The notes under the pieces are model-generated. The model saw only the letters and a list, made by a program, of their open reading frames with translations. It did not search any database and was not told where the DNA came from. Source: an uncultured Dehalococcoidia bacterium (GTDB lineage: Bacteria > Chloroflexota > Dehalococcoidia > Lucifugimonadales > CATOSD01). From it: a stretch of 64,000 bases of DNA. This document shows positions 16,761-24,190 of the stretch, piece by piece. Position 1 is the first letter of the stretch, and each line of letters begins with the position of its first letter. The stretch spans positions 620,001-684,000 of the forward strand of contig CATOSD010000001.1 in the NCBI GenBank assembly GCA_951812395.1, written 5' to 3'. The position numbers and the translations under genes were made by a program.

Positions 16761-17429
16761 ATGAATCCGCGCGGGGGTGGCCCTCCTCCCTGGGTTCCCG
16801 CATTCGCGGGAATGGCGGTCCTCGCCATCGCCCTCGCCGCGCTGCTCGGCTGCGCCCAGCCCGCCGCGACCCCCACGCCCGCGCCGCCCGCCACGACGGC
16901 CGCTCTCCAGCCCACCGCGACGCCCGCGCCCACCGCCACGCCCACCGCGACGCCCGCGCCCACCGCCACCGCCGGCCCCACCGCCACGCCCACCGTCGCG
17001 CCGCCCGAGCTTGAGCTGGGCGCGCCCGCCCCCGACTTCGAAGTCACCCGCTTCAACGGCGACACCCTCCGCCTCAGCGACCTCCGCGGCCAGGTCGTCG
17101 TCCTCAACTTCTGGGCCTCCTGGTGCCCCCCCTGCCGCAGGGAGATGCCCGCCTTCGAAGACGCCTGGCTAGGCTCCCGCGACGACGGCGTCGTCTTCGT
17201 CGGCCTCGCCGCAAACGACTTCGAGGCCGACGCCCGCGCCTTTGCCGACCAGGTCGGCGTGACCTATCCGCTCGGCCTCGACCTCGACGGCGCGGTCGCC
17301 GACGAATACCTCGTGCGCGTCATGCCCACCACCTACTTCATCGACCGCGACGGCCTGCTCCAGCGCAAGCTCTCCGGCTTCGTAAACCTCGGCGTCCTCA
17401 AAGTCTTCATCGCGGGGCAGACCCGGTAG
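16761..17429 (+). CDS. TlpA-like thiol-disulfide lipoprotein
   Basis: A 222-residue membrane-anchored thioredoxin-fold protein of the TlpA/ResA/AhpC-TSA group. A hydrophobic segment AVLAIALAALLGC gives a lipobox, followed by a Thr/Ala/Pro linker of about 45 residues (TATPAPTATPTATPAP) and the redoxin domain: GAPAPDFEVTRFNGD, the active site FWASWCPPCRREMPAF, and a cis-Pro loop in VMPTTYFIDRDG. It reduces or isomerises disulfides outside the membrane, possibly for cytochrome maturation or copper delivery. The N-terminus is odd: residues 8-18 (PPPWVPAFAGM) are a translation of dispersed repeat R2, so the start region was supplied or altered by the repeat. An alternative start is the ATG at 16812. 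It begins 5 bp after the preceding stop. Confidence 0.88.
   Translation: MNPRGGGPPPWVPAFAGMAVLAIALAALLGCAQPAATPTPAPPATTAALQPTATPAPTATPTATPAPTATAGPTATPTVAPPELELGAPAPDFEVTRFNGDTLRLSDLRGQVVVLNFWASWCPPCRREMPAFEDAWLGSRDDGVVFVGLAANDFEADARAFADQVGVTYPLGLDLDGAVADEYLVRVMPTTYFIDRDGLLQRKLSGFVNLGVLKVFIAGQTR
16788..16816 (+). repeat. Dispersed repeat R2 (palindromic)
   Basis: CCCTGGGTTCCCGCATTCGC then GGGAATGGC. The CCCGC-ATTC-GCGGG core is a small hairpin. Similar copies lie at 17439-17467 and 24149-24177. This one lies inside the 5' coding region of the TlpA-like gene. Confidence 0.7.
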
Positions 17430-18173
17430 TCCCCCGGCCCCTGGGTTACCGCGTGCGCGGGAATGGCGGACGAGGTAGCAGACGGGACAGCAACCCAAAT
17501 GGCGTCCGTATTGACAAATCCCGTCCGGCGGGCGATATTGACTTACATGCGACTGCCGTCAAAGGAAGCCGTCGGCCTTACCTTGGATAGCCACCAAATC
17601 CCTTCCCCCTCGCAGGGGGAAAGTTAGGATGGGGGTCCTGCCCCTCACTGGCAACTGACAGACGGACCGACCGGCAAACTGACCAACTCACAAACCCACT
17701 AACCCATTGACACCACTCACCCCGTCCCATATACTTCTCGCTGTTGTATGAAAAGTGTCCGCCCACGAATCGTAGTGCGTCCGCGCAAACGCACATCGGA
17801 GTGCACGCTTTGACATTATCCGCGCGCCAGGGATATCCGCCCGGCATCTCGCCGGCGCAACCCTCCCGGCCAGCAGACGCTCTGCCCGCCCCACGCGGCG
17901 CAGGGCTTTATCGCGCCTACTACCCACCCTCATTCCGCGACGAAAGCGAGGTTATCGATGCTGTCGCCTTCCGCATTATCAGGAGCGGACCCTCCCCACC
18001 CTGAAGCAGCTCCCGCCTCGTCGTTCCGGCCGCCGGATACGTCATTCCGGCTACCGAGCCGGAATCCAGAGGGGGGTGGCCCATAGGAGAACGGACTCAT
18101 CATCATCATCTCAACTCATTCAACCGGCAACCAAATCGATCAACCGTTAAACCCAACTCATAGGGGGAAATAA
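17430..18173. other. Repeat-bearing gap
   Basis: A 744-bp gap. It contains an R2 copy (17439-17467), an R3 hairpin copy (about 17600-17637), and a further hairpin near 18038-18057 (ATTCCGGCTACCGAGCCGGAAT). TTGACA at 17511 with GATATT at 17534, 17 bp apart, could be a promoter, but no gene follows for 630 bp, so a small RNA or a long leader would be needed. The ORFs around 17744-18004 have no ribosome-binding site or known domain. The surface-protein gene start at 18174 is preceded by AGGGGGAAA. Confidence 0.5.
17439..17467 (+). repeat. R2 copy downstream of the TlpA-like gene
   Basis: CCTGGGTTACCGCGTGCGCG then GGAATGGCG. It is in the same orientation as the copy at 16788, so the TlpA-like gene lies between two direct R2 repeats. 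Confidence 0.65.
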
Positions 18174-21100
18174 GTGAAAAGCTCAGTTAGGATACTAGCA
18201 ATAGCCCTCGCGCTTGCGTTCCTGCTGTTGGCCCGCACGGCCTTCCAGGACTCGACCGTCAGCGCGGACGAGCACATAGACCTCGACGACGGTGAGGCAG
18301 CGTTCGCGGACCTCATCGACGGCGCCGTGGAGGCCGAGTACCTCGGCCTGGAAGACGGCTCGACGAGCACGGTGTACTTCTACATCCAGAGCGACGACCT
18401 CGGCACGCAAAACACTGCGAGCACGACGATTACGTTGGCGTCTGGTGGTAACTTTGACGCGACCAACTATCAGGTAACCCTGCCGGTGGGCACAGCAGTC
18501 GCCGGAACAGTCGCGACTAGCGCTATCGCGACTGCGCTTGACACTGCGTACTGTGTGCCCCTTTCCACGACTACAGTGGCGTGGACGGGTGCCCCAGTGC
18601 CTGCTGGCACGCCCGTTCCCGTGATAGACGTGCCCGATGGATGGGCGCTAGGTGCAGACACTGCTGCGGCAACCATCGCAACCTGTACCACCGCTCGAGA
18701 AGCAGCGGGCCTCAGTGCCGCTATGACGACTACCGACCAAGATCGGGACGAGATGGCGGTGGGGATACAGACGGAAGTAAATGACGCGGACGCGACGCGC
18801 GCCGACGACGCCAACCACGGGATATACGAGTACGGCAGCGATCCCTACTCCGAGGTCAGCGAGCAGCTCCGCTACACGCATGGTGCAAACGGGATCATGG
18901 CCGGGGGCACGGGGCGGCCGTTGGACAGCGTCACCGCGACGCGGGTTTCCAACGACTCAGATGTGCTGACGTTCGTGACGAACAAGGTGGACCGCGTATT
19001 CCAGGACATTTCACGGTCCCTGATCAACGGCGAAGCGTTACAAGTGGACGCCACTTTCGACATCGTCGACATGTACCCGGCTGAGGACGACACAGGGCCC
19101 AACGCGGACTACAATGCCTACGGCAGCGGCTACGCTCGCGCCTACGTGAGCAGCGGCTCCGACAGCGGCCTGTGGGTGACGATAGAAGAGGTAGCGGCGG
19201 TCAACGGCGACCATGACGCCGGAGAATCGGCCACATCCAACCTGTACCGGGGCATGGTGGTGATCACCAACGACACCGGCCTCGATGACCTCAACGACGA
19301 CGGCGCGGATGACACAATCTACGTGCAGGACGGCGACACGCTGTCCCTGCAGGTGTTCGACGAGAACGGCAACCGGAGCAGCGACGTGCTCGCCTCGGCG
19401 ACGGCGACCATCGACGACTCGGCGCCGACCATCAGCGATCTCGACCCCGCTGACGAGAGCATCCTCAACGACGAGACGCTGAGGATTTCCTTTAGCGTCA
19501 ACGACGAGGGCGCGGGCATCGACTTCAAGGACGTCCCGTCGGTCGTCACCATGGTCGAGGTCCAGGCCCGGGACGAGTCCCTTGATACAACCGACAAGGG
19601 GACGGGGGCCCCGTGCGAGCTGGCCTCCGGAGAGGTCGACATCGGCAACGCCGGCGGCAACGCCAGCCGGGTGGGCATCCTGATTGCGCCGAGCAGCACC
19701 GACTTCACCGACAGGTGCGGCGCCGTCGTGGACACGAGCTTCGACGGAGACAACGGCGACGGAAAGAAGTTCAATCTGATAATCACGGCGCAGGACCTTG
19801 CAGGCAACGTGACCGTGCACACCTCCCAGCTCACCATTGACGGAGATGACCCTGAGGTGGAAGGCAACCCCACAGCGGGCCAGGCCTGGGACGACGACGA
19901 GAACGAGCCCATGAGCAGCTCTAACTCAATACTCGTGCAGTTCAACGAGTCGCTGGACGTGGACACGGTGGAGGTCTCCGACTTCTCAGTGACCGGCTAC
20001 ACCATCGACAGCGTTGATGTCGTGGGCACCAATGACGACAACGGCGACCAGAACCTCAACGAGTACGTGGTTCTCACGCTCACCGAGGATCTCGCCAACA
20101 ACGCGCGGCCCAGCGTGTCGGTTTCCGACGTTTCGGACGTGGCCGGCAACAGCATAGACGATACGACGCGCACCTCAGAAAACAAGATAAAGACCGAGAT
20201 TACGGTGGTGCCGTTCGCGGCGCTGATCGCCGAGGATGGCGAACAGGCCATAAGTTTCACCACCGACGAAGCGCTACGCTCCAAGAGCGGCGAAAACTCG
20301 ACTGAGGCGTCGGTCGGCGACAAAAAGCTAAAGGTCACGGTGGCGAACGACACCATGGGTGGCGATGCCACATTCAAGCAGAGCACGTTCAAGAGCAGCC
20401 GCGCATACGGCGTAATGCTGCAGGCGGTGGACGTCGACGGCAATGCGAGCAAGGCGGGCGCCGTGAGTGTGTCCGGGGAGCCCTACGAGCTCACTGAGGC
20501 TGTGGCTTCCGGAGGCCTTTTCGACGTAACGTTGGACAACTGGCCGCTGGCCGACACCGGCTTCGACAACGATGTCGCGGGTGAAGTGAAGGCCTACATA
20601 GGCAAGACCATGGTCGCCTCCTCAACAGGCGAGGTCGACTGGGTTGGTGGCGACGTTGAGCTACAGGCCAGCGCCGGACGGTCGTTCGCTGTGGGCGAGA
20701 CCATCAGGCTCAGCTACAGCTATGTCAACGCCGACCAGGTAATCCAGGTTGACGACAAGGCACCCACGATGACGTCGACCCCGGCGGACAACTCCGAGAC
20801 CGACTACGCCGCAGGCGTGATCCAGTTCAGCTGGAACGATGCAGGTGAGGACGACAAGGGCGAGTACGCCGGCGACACCTACAAGACGGTCACGCTGAGC
20901 GAGGCCTCTCATGAGGGCCCGGACGGCGAGAGCATGGACATTTTGGATATGCTCACGACCAACGATAACAAGACGTGGGTACTCCGCCCCGACGGCGAGT
21001 TCGCGCTCGGAGTGCACGAGTTCACGCTGACGGCCTCCGACGCTGCCGGCAACGAAGCCGAGGTGTCGGTCACCATCACGGTGATAGAGCGCAAGCCCGT

Positions 21101-21632
21101 AGAGATCGGACTCAACCCGGGCTGGAACCTGATCTCGTTCCGCGGCGCGCCCGCCAGCCTGGACGTAAACGACATATTCAGCAGCGACACGGTCAGCGTT
21201 GTGTCCCAGTATGACGGACGCAGGGTGTCCCCGTGGACGGTCTGGACGCGCGGCTCCGACGGCAGCCTGTCGTCGTCGCCCGCGGGCAGGACGACCATCG
21301 ACTCCGGCCTCGGCCTCTACGTGCTGAGCTCGGATGGCTCGCCGCTGGAGGTGGACATAGCCGGCACGTCGAGGGATAACCCGGCGCAGGTGCCGCCGTC
21401 CATCGAACTGATACCCGGCTGGAACCTCGTGGCGGTCATCATCATCGACCGCGACCAGGACGAGGTCGAAGCTAACGACTACCTGCCCAGCGGAGTCTGG
21501 ACCAGGGCGTTCAGGCTGAGCATGACCACCGGAGAACTGGAAAGCATCTCACCGAGTGGGGACGCGATGCTCATGGCTGGCGAGGCCCTTTGGGTCTACG
21601 CCTCCAAGGAGGGAGTCATCGTACCCAAGTAG
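18174..21632 (+). CDS. Giant secreted surface protein with Ig-like domains
   Basis: A 1152-residue exported protein, starting at a GTG with AGGGGGAAA four bases upstream. An uncleaved-or-cleaved signal (KSSVRILAIALALAFLLLAR) is followed by an acidic, Asp/Thr/Ser-rich extracellular region. Several Ig-like/Big-type beta domains can be inferred from repeated blocks such as ATATIDDSAPTISDLDPADE, TIDGDDPEVEGNP and DDKAPTMTSTPADNSET. The C-terminus holds two copies of a small domain starting PGWNLISFRG (near residue 980) and PGWNLVAVI (near 1080), each ending in a GLYVLSSDG / ALWVYASKEG strand. Low Lys/Arg and high Asp content suit an S-layer or adhesive surface protein, perhaps in a saline habitat. 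No SLH, LPXTG or PEP-CTERM anchor is seen. A 15-bp GC hairpin follows. Function unknown. Confidence 0.85.
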   Translation: MKSSVRILAIALALAFLLLARTAFQDSTVSADEHIDLDDGEAAFADLIDGAVEAEYLGLEDGSTSTVYFYIQSDDLGTQNTASTTITLASGGNFDATNYQVTLPVGTAVAGTVATSAIATALDTAYCVPLSTTTVAWTGAPVPAGTPVPVIDVPDGWALGADTAAATIATCTTAREAAGLSAAMTTTDQDRDEMAVGIQTEVNDADATRADDANHGIYEYGSDPYSEVSEQLRYTHGANGIMAGGTGRPLDSVTATRVSNDSDVLTFVTNKVDRVFQDISRSLINGEALQVDATFDIVDMYPAEDDTGPNADYNAYGSGYARAYVSSGSDSGLWVTIEEVAAVNGDHDAGESATSNLYRGMVVITNDTGLDDLNDDGADDTIYVQDGDTLSLQVFDENGNRSSDVLASATATIDDSAPTISDLDPADESILNDETLRISFSVNDEGAGIDFKDVPSVVTMVEVQARDESLDTTDKGTGAPCELASGEVDIGNAGGNASRVGILIAPSSTDFTDRCGAVVDTSFDGDNGDGKKFNLIITAQDLAGNVTVHTSQLTIDGDDPEVEGNPTAGQAWDDDENEPMSSSNSILVQFNESLDVDTVEVSDFSVTGYTIDSVDVVGTNDDNGDQNLNEYVVLTLTEDLANNARPSVSVSDVSDVAGNSIDDTTRTSENKIKTEITVVPFAALIAEDGEQAISFTTDEALRSKSGENSTEASVGDKKLKVTVANDTMGGDATFKQSTFKSSRAYGVMLQAVDVDGNASKAGAVSVSGEPYELTEAVASGGLFDVTLDNWPLADTGFDNDVAGEVKAYIGKTMVASSTGEVDWVGGDVELQASAGRSFAVGETIRLSYSYVNADQVIQVDDKAPTMTSTPADNSETDYAAGVIQFSWNDAGEDDKGEYAGDTYKTVTLSEASHEGPDGESMDILDMLTTNDNKTWVLRPDGEFALGVHEFTLTASDAAGNEAEVSVTITVIERKPVEIGLNPGWNLISFRGAPASLDVNDIFSSDTVSVVSQYDGRRVSPWTVWTRGSDGSLSSSPAGRTTIDSGLGLYVLSSDGSPLEVDIAGTSRDNPAQVPPSIELIPGWNLVAVIIIDRDQDEVEANDYLPSGVWTRAFRLSMTTGELESISPSGDAMLMAGEALWVYASKEGVIVPK

Positions 21633-21676
21633 CCTTTCGGGGTTGCTCACGGGAAGTTAGCCAGGAAGCAATGAGA

Positions 21677-21711
21677 GGCGGCCCCCTCCCCCCAGCGGGG
21701 AGGGGGCCGCC
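21677..21711 (+). terminator. 15-bp GC hairpin after the surface-protein gene
   Basis: A perfect 15-bp stem (21677-21691 with 21697-21711) and a 5-base loop, 45 bp after the stop codon. There is no T-run, so it may protect the mRNA 3' end or act with Rho. Confidence 0.6.
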
Positions 21712-21729
21712 GTGCGTTCTCCATATGTC

Positions 21730-21810
21730 GTTCCGCCCCCGCATTGGTGTTCCGCCCCCGCATTGCCATTCCGCCCCCGCATCGTCATTCCGAGCGTAGC
21801 CGAGGAATCT
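21730..21810 (+). repeat. Three 19-bp tandem units ending in a full R1 copy
   Basis: Units at 21730-21748, 21749-21767 and 21768-21786 share TTCCGCCCCCGCAT; the fourth position begins the complete R1 copy (21784-21810). The spacing matches the partial units at 16024-16062. Confidence 0.75.
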
Positions 21811-21929
21811 CAGGCCATTTGGCCGCGCTCAGGGCGACAGTGTGCGGCCAATCGTAGGGGGCAGGCCTTGTGCCTGACCACTGGCCCAGGTGTTACAGTG
21901 ACCGGGCGAAAGGCACGGGGAGACCCACA

Positions 21930-22302
21930 TTGGCGACCACAGAGTGCCACATAGCCACCAGCCGCTCCCTGCTGGAGCAGGCCGAGCGCGAGTACCGGGC
22001 GGGCGACGTGCTGCAGGTGTCTGAAAAGGGATGGGGCGCGGCGGCGCAACCCTTCGTCCCTTCCCCCTCGCAGGGGGAAGGTTAGGATGGGGGTGCCGTC
22101 ACACGACCGCCACGGCCACCTGTTCAGGGCGGCGCGCAGAATCTCCAACGAACAGGAGCAGCCCAGAGTGTGGGACCTGTTTCAGCTGGCGAGCGCCCAG
22201 CACAAGAACTTCTTCGAGGGCCGGCTGAAAGCCGAGGACTTCGAAGAGGGCCTGGCAAGAGTACGCGAACTGCTGGGCCTGCTGGAGGGCGTGACGGCGT
22301 AA
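21930..22302 (+). pseudogene. PaREP1/HEPN-like gene split by a repeat insertion
   Basis: Small all-helical protein gene of the PaREP1-like kind (often grouped with HEPN folds; function poorly known). The first part starts at TTG 21930 (GGGGAG upstream) and reads SLLEQAEREYRAGDVLQVSE then KGWGAAAQ, matching the paralogue at 31862 (QASEKAWGAVAH). It then runs into repeat R3 (22047-22095), which adds the residues PFVPSPSQGEG and a TAG stop at 22083. The second part continues in another frame after the repeat (FRAARRIS... then FQLASAQHKNFFEGRLKAED), ending at TAA 22300-22302. A second R3-bearing element begins exactly at that stop. The two halves fit one ancestral gene interrupted by about 49 bp. 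Confidence 0.7.
22047..22095 (+). repeat. R3 hairpin copy inside a gene
   Basis: AACCCTTCGTCCCTTCCCCC, TCGCA, then GGGGGAAGGTTAGGATGGGG. The 8-bp CTTCCCCC/GGGGGAAG stem is the R3 core. It disrupts the PaREP1-like gene. Confidence 0.75.
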
Positions 22303-22392
22303 CCCTTCGTCCCTTCCCCCTCGCAGGGGCAAGGTTAGGATGGGGGTGAGGGTTCTTTGTCCAGACCCGCCCCATCACCTCTGAACAGTTAC
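22299..22392. mobile_element. Truncated relative of the nested miniature element, carrying R3
   Basis: The right end TCTGAACAGTTAC (22380-22392) is identical to the end of the 139-bp nested element at 15531-15543, and the adjoining CTTTGTCCAGA (22354-22364) matches CTGGACAAAG of that element in reverse. The left part is a complete R3 hairpin starting at GTAACCCTTCG. The terminal pentamers GTAAC and GTTAC still form an inverted pair. It links repeat R3 to the miniature element family. Confidence 0.65.
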
Positions 22393-22457
22393 GACCGCAC
22401 CGGGGCTGTTGACGTGTCGAGCGGCATGGTAGACAATGACGGCGAAAGGGAGGCTGG

Positions 22458-22805
22458 ATGACCACCGAAAGCCGCCTGGGTGCGCTTGAGGGTACCACCG
22501 CCGAACACGCCGCCGCTATCGCCGGGCTCAGAGACGACCTGCGCGGCGGCCTGGCCGACGTGCGAACCGAAATCGCCGCCTTGCGAACCGACATGCGAAC
22601 GGAGATCTCCGCCGTGCGAGCCGACGTGCGAGCCGAGATACGCGACGTGCGAACCGACATGCGAACGGAGATCTCCGCCGTGCGAGCCGAGGTGCAAGCT
22701 GTCAATGCGCGCTTTGACCGGCTCATACTGGCTCTTATGGGCGCAGGCGTCACCATTGGGGTTGCCCAGGTTGGGGTGATCATCACAGTTGTGCTGCGGA
22801 CCTAG
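22458..22805 (+). CDS. Hendecad coiled-coil protein with C-terminal membrane helix
   Basis: A 115-residue protein. Residues about 28-83 consist of successive 11-residue units such as LRDDLRGGLAD, VRTEIAALRTD, MRTEISAVRAD, VRAEIRDVRTD and MRTEISAVRAE, the 3-4-4 pattern of a right-handed coiled coil. The DNA reflects this: a block beginning TGCGAACCGACATGCGAACG recurs 66 bp later, showing recent duplication of two units. The C-terminus is a membrane helix (LILALMGAGVTIGVAQVGVI). GGGAGG precedes the ATG. Similar small tail-anchored coiled-coil proteins occur in many bacteria without a known function; it may tether or space partners at the membrane. Confidence 0.8.
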   Translation: MTTESRLGALEGTTAEHAAAIAGLRDDLRGGLADVRTEIAALRTDMRTEISAVRADVRAEIRDVRTDMRTEISAVRAEVQAVNARFDRLILALMGAGVTIGVAQVGVIITVVLRT

Positions 22806-22836
22806 GGCCGCCGTCGAGGGCGTAAGGCCCGCGACT

Positions 22837-22870
22837 CCCCTATCCTAGCCTTCCCCCGTCGATGGGCAAG
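22837..22870 (-). repeat. R3 hairpin copy (degenerate)
   Basis: TATCCTAGCCTTCCCCCGTC then GATGGGCAAGGGAC, immediately downstream of the minus-strand crotonase gene, where it may act as a transcript 3' end. Confidence 0.55.
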
Positions 22871-22873
22871 GGA

Positions 22874-23602
22874 CTACCGCCCCGCCATCACCCGCAGCGC
22901 CAGCCGCTCCTCCATCTTCAGCCCCCGCCCGAGCGGCGCGTCCATGCCGTGGCGGATCGCCCGCTTCGCCGCCGACACCGCCGCCGGGTCCAGCGCTGCC
23001 AGCGACTCGGCCAGGGCCATCGCCTCGCGGGCGAGGTCGTCGCGGGGCACGACGCGATTCACCAGGCCGGCGCGGTGCGCCTCGTCCGCCGTGAGGCGAC
23101 GGCCGGTGAGCAGCATTTCCAGCGCGGGGCCGCGTCCCACCACGCGGGGCAGCGTCTGGCTGCCGCCGGCGGCGGGGGCCATGCCCAGCGCGACCTCCGG
23201 CATGGCGAAGGTGGCGTCGTCTGAGGCTACGCGCAGGTCGCACAGGCAGGCCATCTCGACGCCGGAGCCGATGACGTAGCCGTGCAACGCGGCGACGATG
23301 GGCTTGTCGATGGCGAGGAAGAGGCCCCAGACGTCGCGCTCCCACCGCACGGCGCGTGCGACGACCTGGGAGGGCGCTGTGCCGAATTCGGACAGGTCCG
23401 CGCCGGCGCAGAAGGCGCGCTCCCCCGCTCCGCTCAGCACCACGGCCCGGACGTCGGGGTCGTCGCGCACCGCCTCGAGCAGCACGAACAGGTCGTCGCG
23501 CATGGCGACGCTGAAGGCGTTGAGCCGGCGAGGCCGGTTCAGCGTGAGGTGCGCGACGGCGCCGGCCTTGGTGTAGAGGACGGTGTCCTGTTCGGTGGTC
23601 AT
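22874..23602 (-). CDS. Enoyl-CoA hydratase/isomerase (crotonase family) 1
   Basis: A 242-residue crotonase-fold enzyme. The oxyanion-hole motif GERAFCAGADLSEF is near residues 57-70 and the second in GYVIGSGVEMACLCDLRVAS. Both catalytic glutamates of enoyl-CoA hydratases appear present, one in GVEMACLCD and one in FAMPEVALGMAPAAGG, so hydration of a 2-enoyl-CoA is plausible. I start at the ATG at 23602 (MTTEQDTVLYT); a longer frame would extend into repeat R3. R3-type sequences flank both sides. It probably serves beta-oxidation or CoA-ester catabolism, but the substrate is unknown. Confidence 0.88.
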   Translation of the reverse strand: MTTEQDTVLYTKAGAVAHLTLNRPRRLNAFSVAMRDDLFVLLEAVRDDPDVRAVVLSGAGERAFCAGADLSEFGTAPSQVVARAVRWERDVWGLFLAIDKPIVAALHGYVIGSGVEMACLCDLRVASDDATFAMPEVALGMAPAAGGSQTLPRVVGRGPALEMLLTGRRLTADEAHRAGLVNRVVPRDDLAREAMALAESLAALDPAAVSAAKRAIRHGMDAPLGRGLKMEERLALRVMAGR

Positions 23603-23615
23603 GGTTTGGTGATGC

Positions 23616-23659
23616 CTTTCACCCCCATCCTGACCTTCTCCCATCGAGGGGGAAGGGAC
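23616..23659 (-). repeat. R3 hairpin copy
   Basis: CTTTCACCCCCATCCTGACC then TTCTCCCATCGAGGGGGAAG. Located immediately upstream of the crotonase start. Confidence 0.7.
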
Positions 23660-23731
23660 AGCGACGGAGGCAGTCAGTCACAGTGGTAGACCCGGGGGAC
23701 GGCCCTCCCCGCCATTCCGATACCCTCCCCT

Positions 23732-23758
23732 GTCATTCCGAGCGTAGCCGAGGAATCT
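23732..23758 (+). repeat. R1 copy left of the GIY-YIG gene
   Basis: GTCATTCCGAGCGTAGCCGA then GGAATCT. Together with the inverted copy at 24102-24128 it brackets the GIY-YIG pseudogene. Confidence 0.8.
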
Positions 23759-23782
23759 AAAGCGGTTGCCTTACCCAGGCGG

Positions 23783-24094
23783 TCACTTTGCCTGGTCGTA
23801 CCATTCCCGCGACAGGTCCTGCCAACGGGGGTTCATGGACTCGGTCAACGTGTCCTTCTTGCTCCTTCGCCACTTCTTGAGCTGCTTCTCCCGTTCGAGC
23901 GCGGCCATGACGTCCGACGTCTCCTCGTAGTAGATCAGCCAGGTGATGTTGTACTTCCTCGTGTGGCTGTCCGCCAGCTTCCGCTAGTGCTCGTAGACTC
24001 GCCTTGCGAGGTCGTTGGTGACGCCTACGTAAAGAGTTCGCCTGCTGTTGGACATCATGTAGACGTAGTAGTTGCGGATGGGTCTTGAGTACAT
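23783..24094 (-). pseudogene. GIY-YIG endonuclease-like gene with in-frame TAG
   Basis: One continuous frame of 104 codons encodes a UvrC-N-type GIY-YIG domain protein: [20 protein letters not shown] holds the GIY (VYM) and YIG (YVG) motifs, followed by DLARRVYEH, then KYNITWLIYYEE, the catalytic-type Glu region in ALEREKQLKKWRR and the usual NPRWQDL ending. A single TAG (23984-23986) interrupts it at codon 37, where relatives usually have Lys (AAG), so one base change explains the loss. Standalone proteins of this kind are common but mostly uncharacterised nucleases. It is flanked by inverted R1 repeats, which suggests R1 and this gene moved or spread together. Sequencing error and stop-codon readthrough are the alternatives. 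Confidence 0.75.
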
Positions 24095-24101
24095 GGGCTT
24101 T

Positions 24102-24128
24102 AGATTCCTCGGCTACGCTCGGAATGAC
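24102..24128 (-). repeat. R1 copy right of the GIY-YIG gene (inverted)
   Basis: AGATTCCTCGGCTACGCTCG then GAATGAC, the exact reverse complement of the copy at 23732-23758. Confidence 0.8.
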
Positions 24129-24148
24129 AGGGAATGGGTCCGCTACCC

Positions 24149-24177
24149 CCTGGGTTCCCGCGTTCGCCGGAATGACG
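24149..24177 (+). repeat. R2 copy
   Basis: CCCTGGGTTCCCGCGTTCGC then CGGAATGAC, between the GIY-YIG pseudogene and the second crotonase. Confidence 0.65.
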
Positions 24178-24190
24178 ATTTTCCCTTGCC

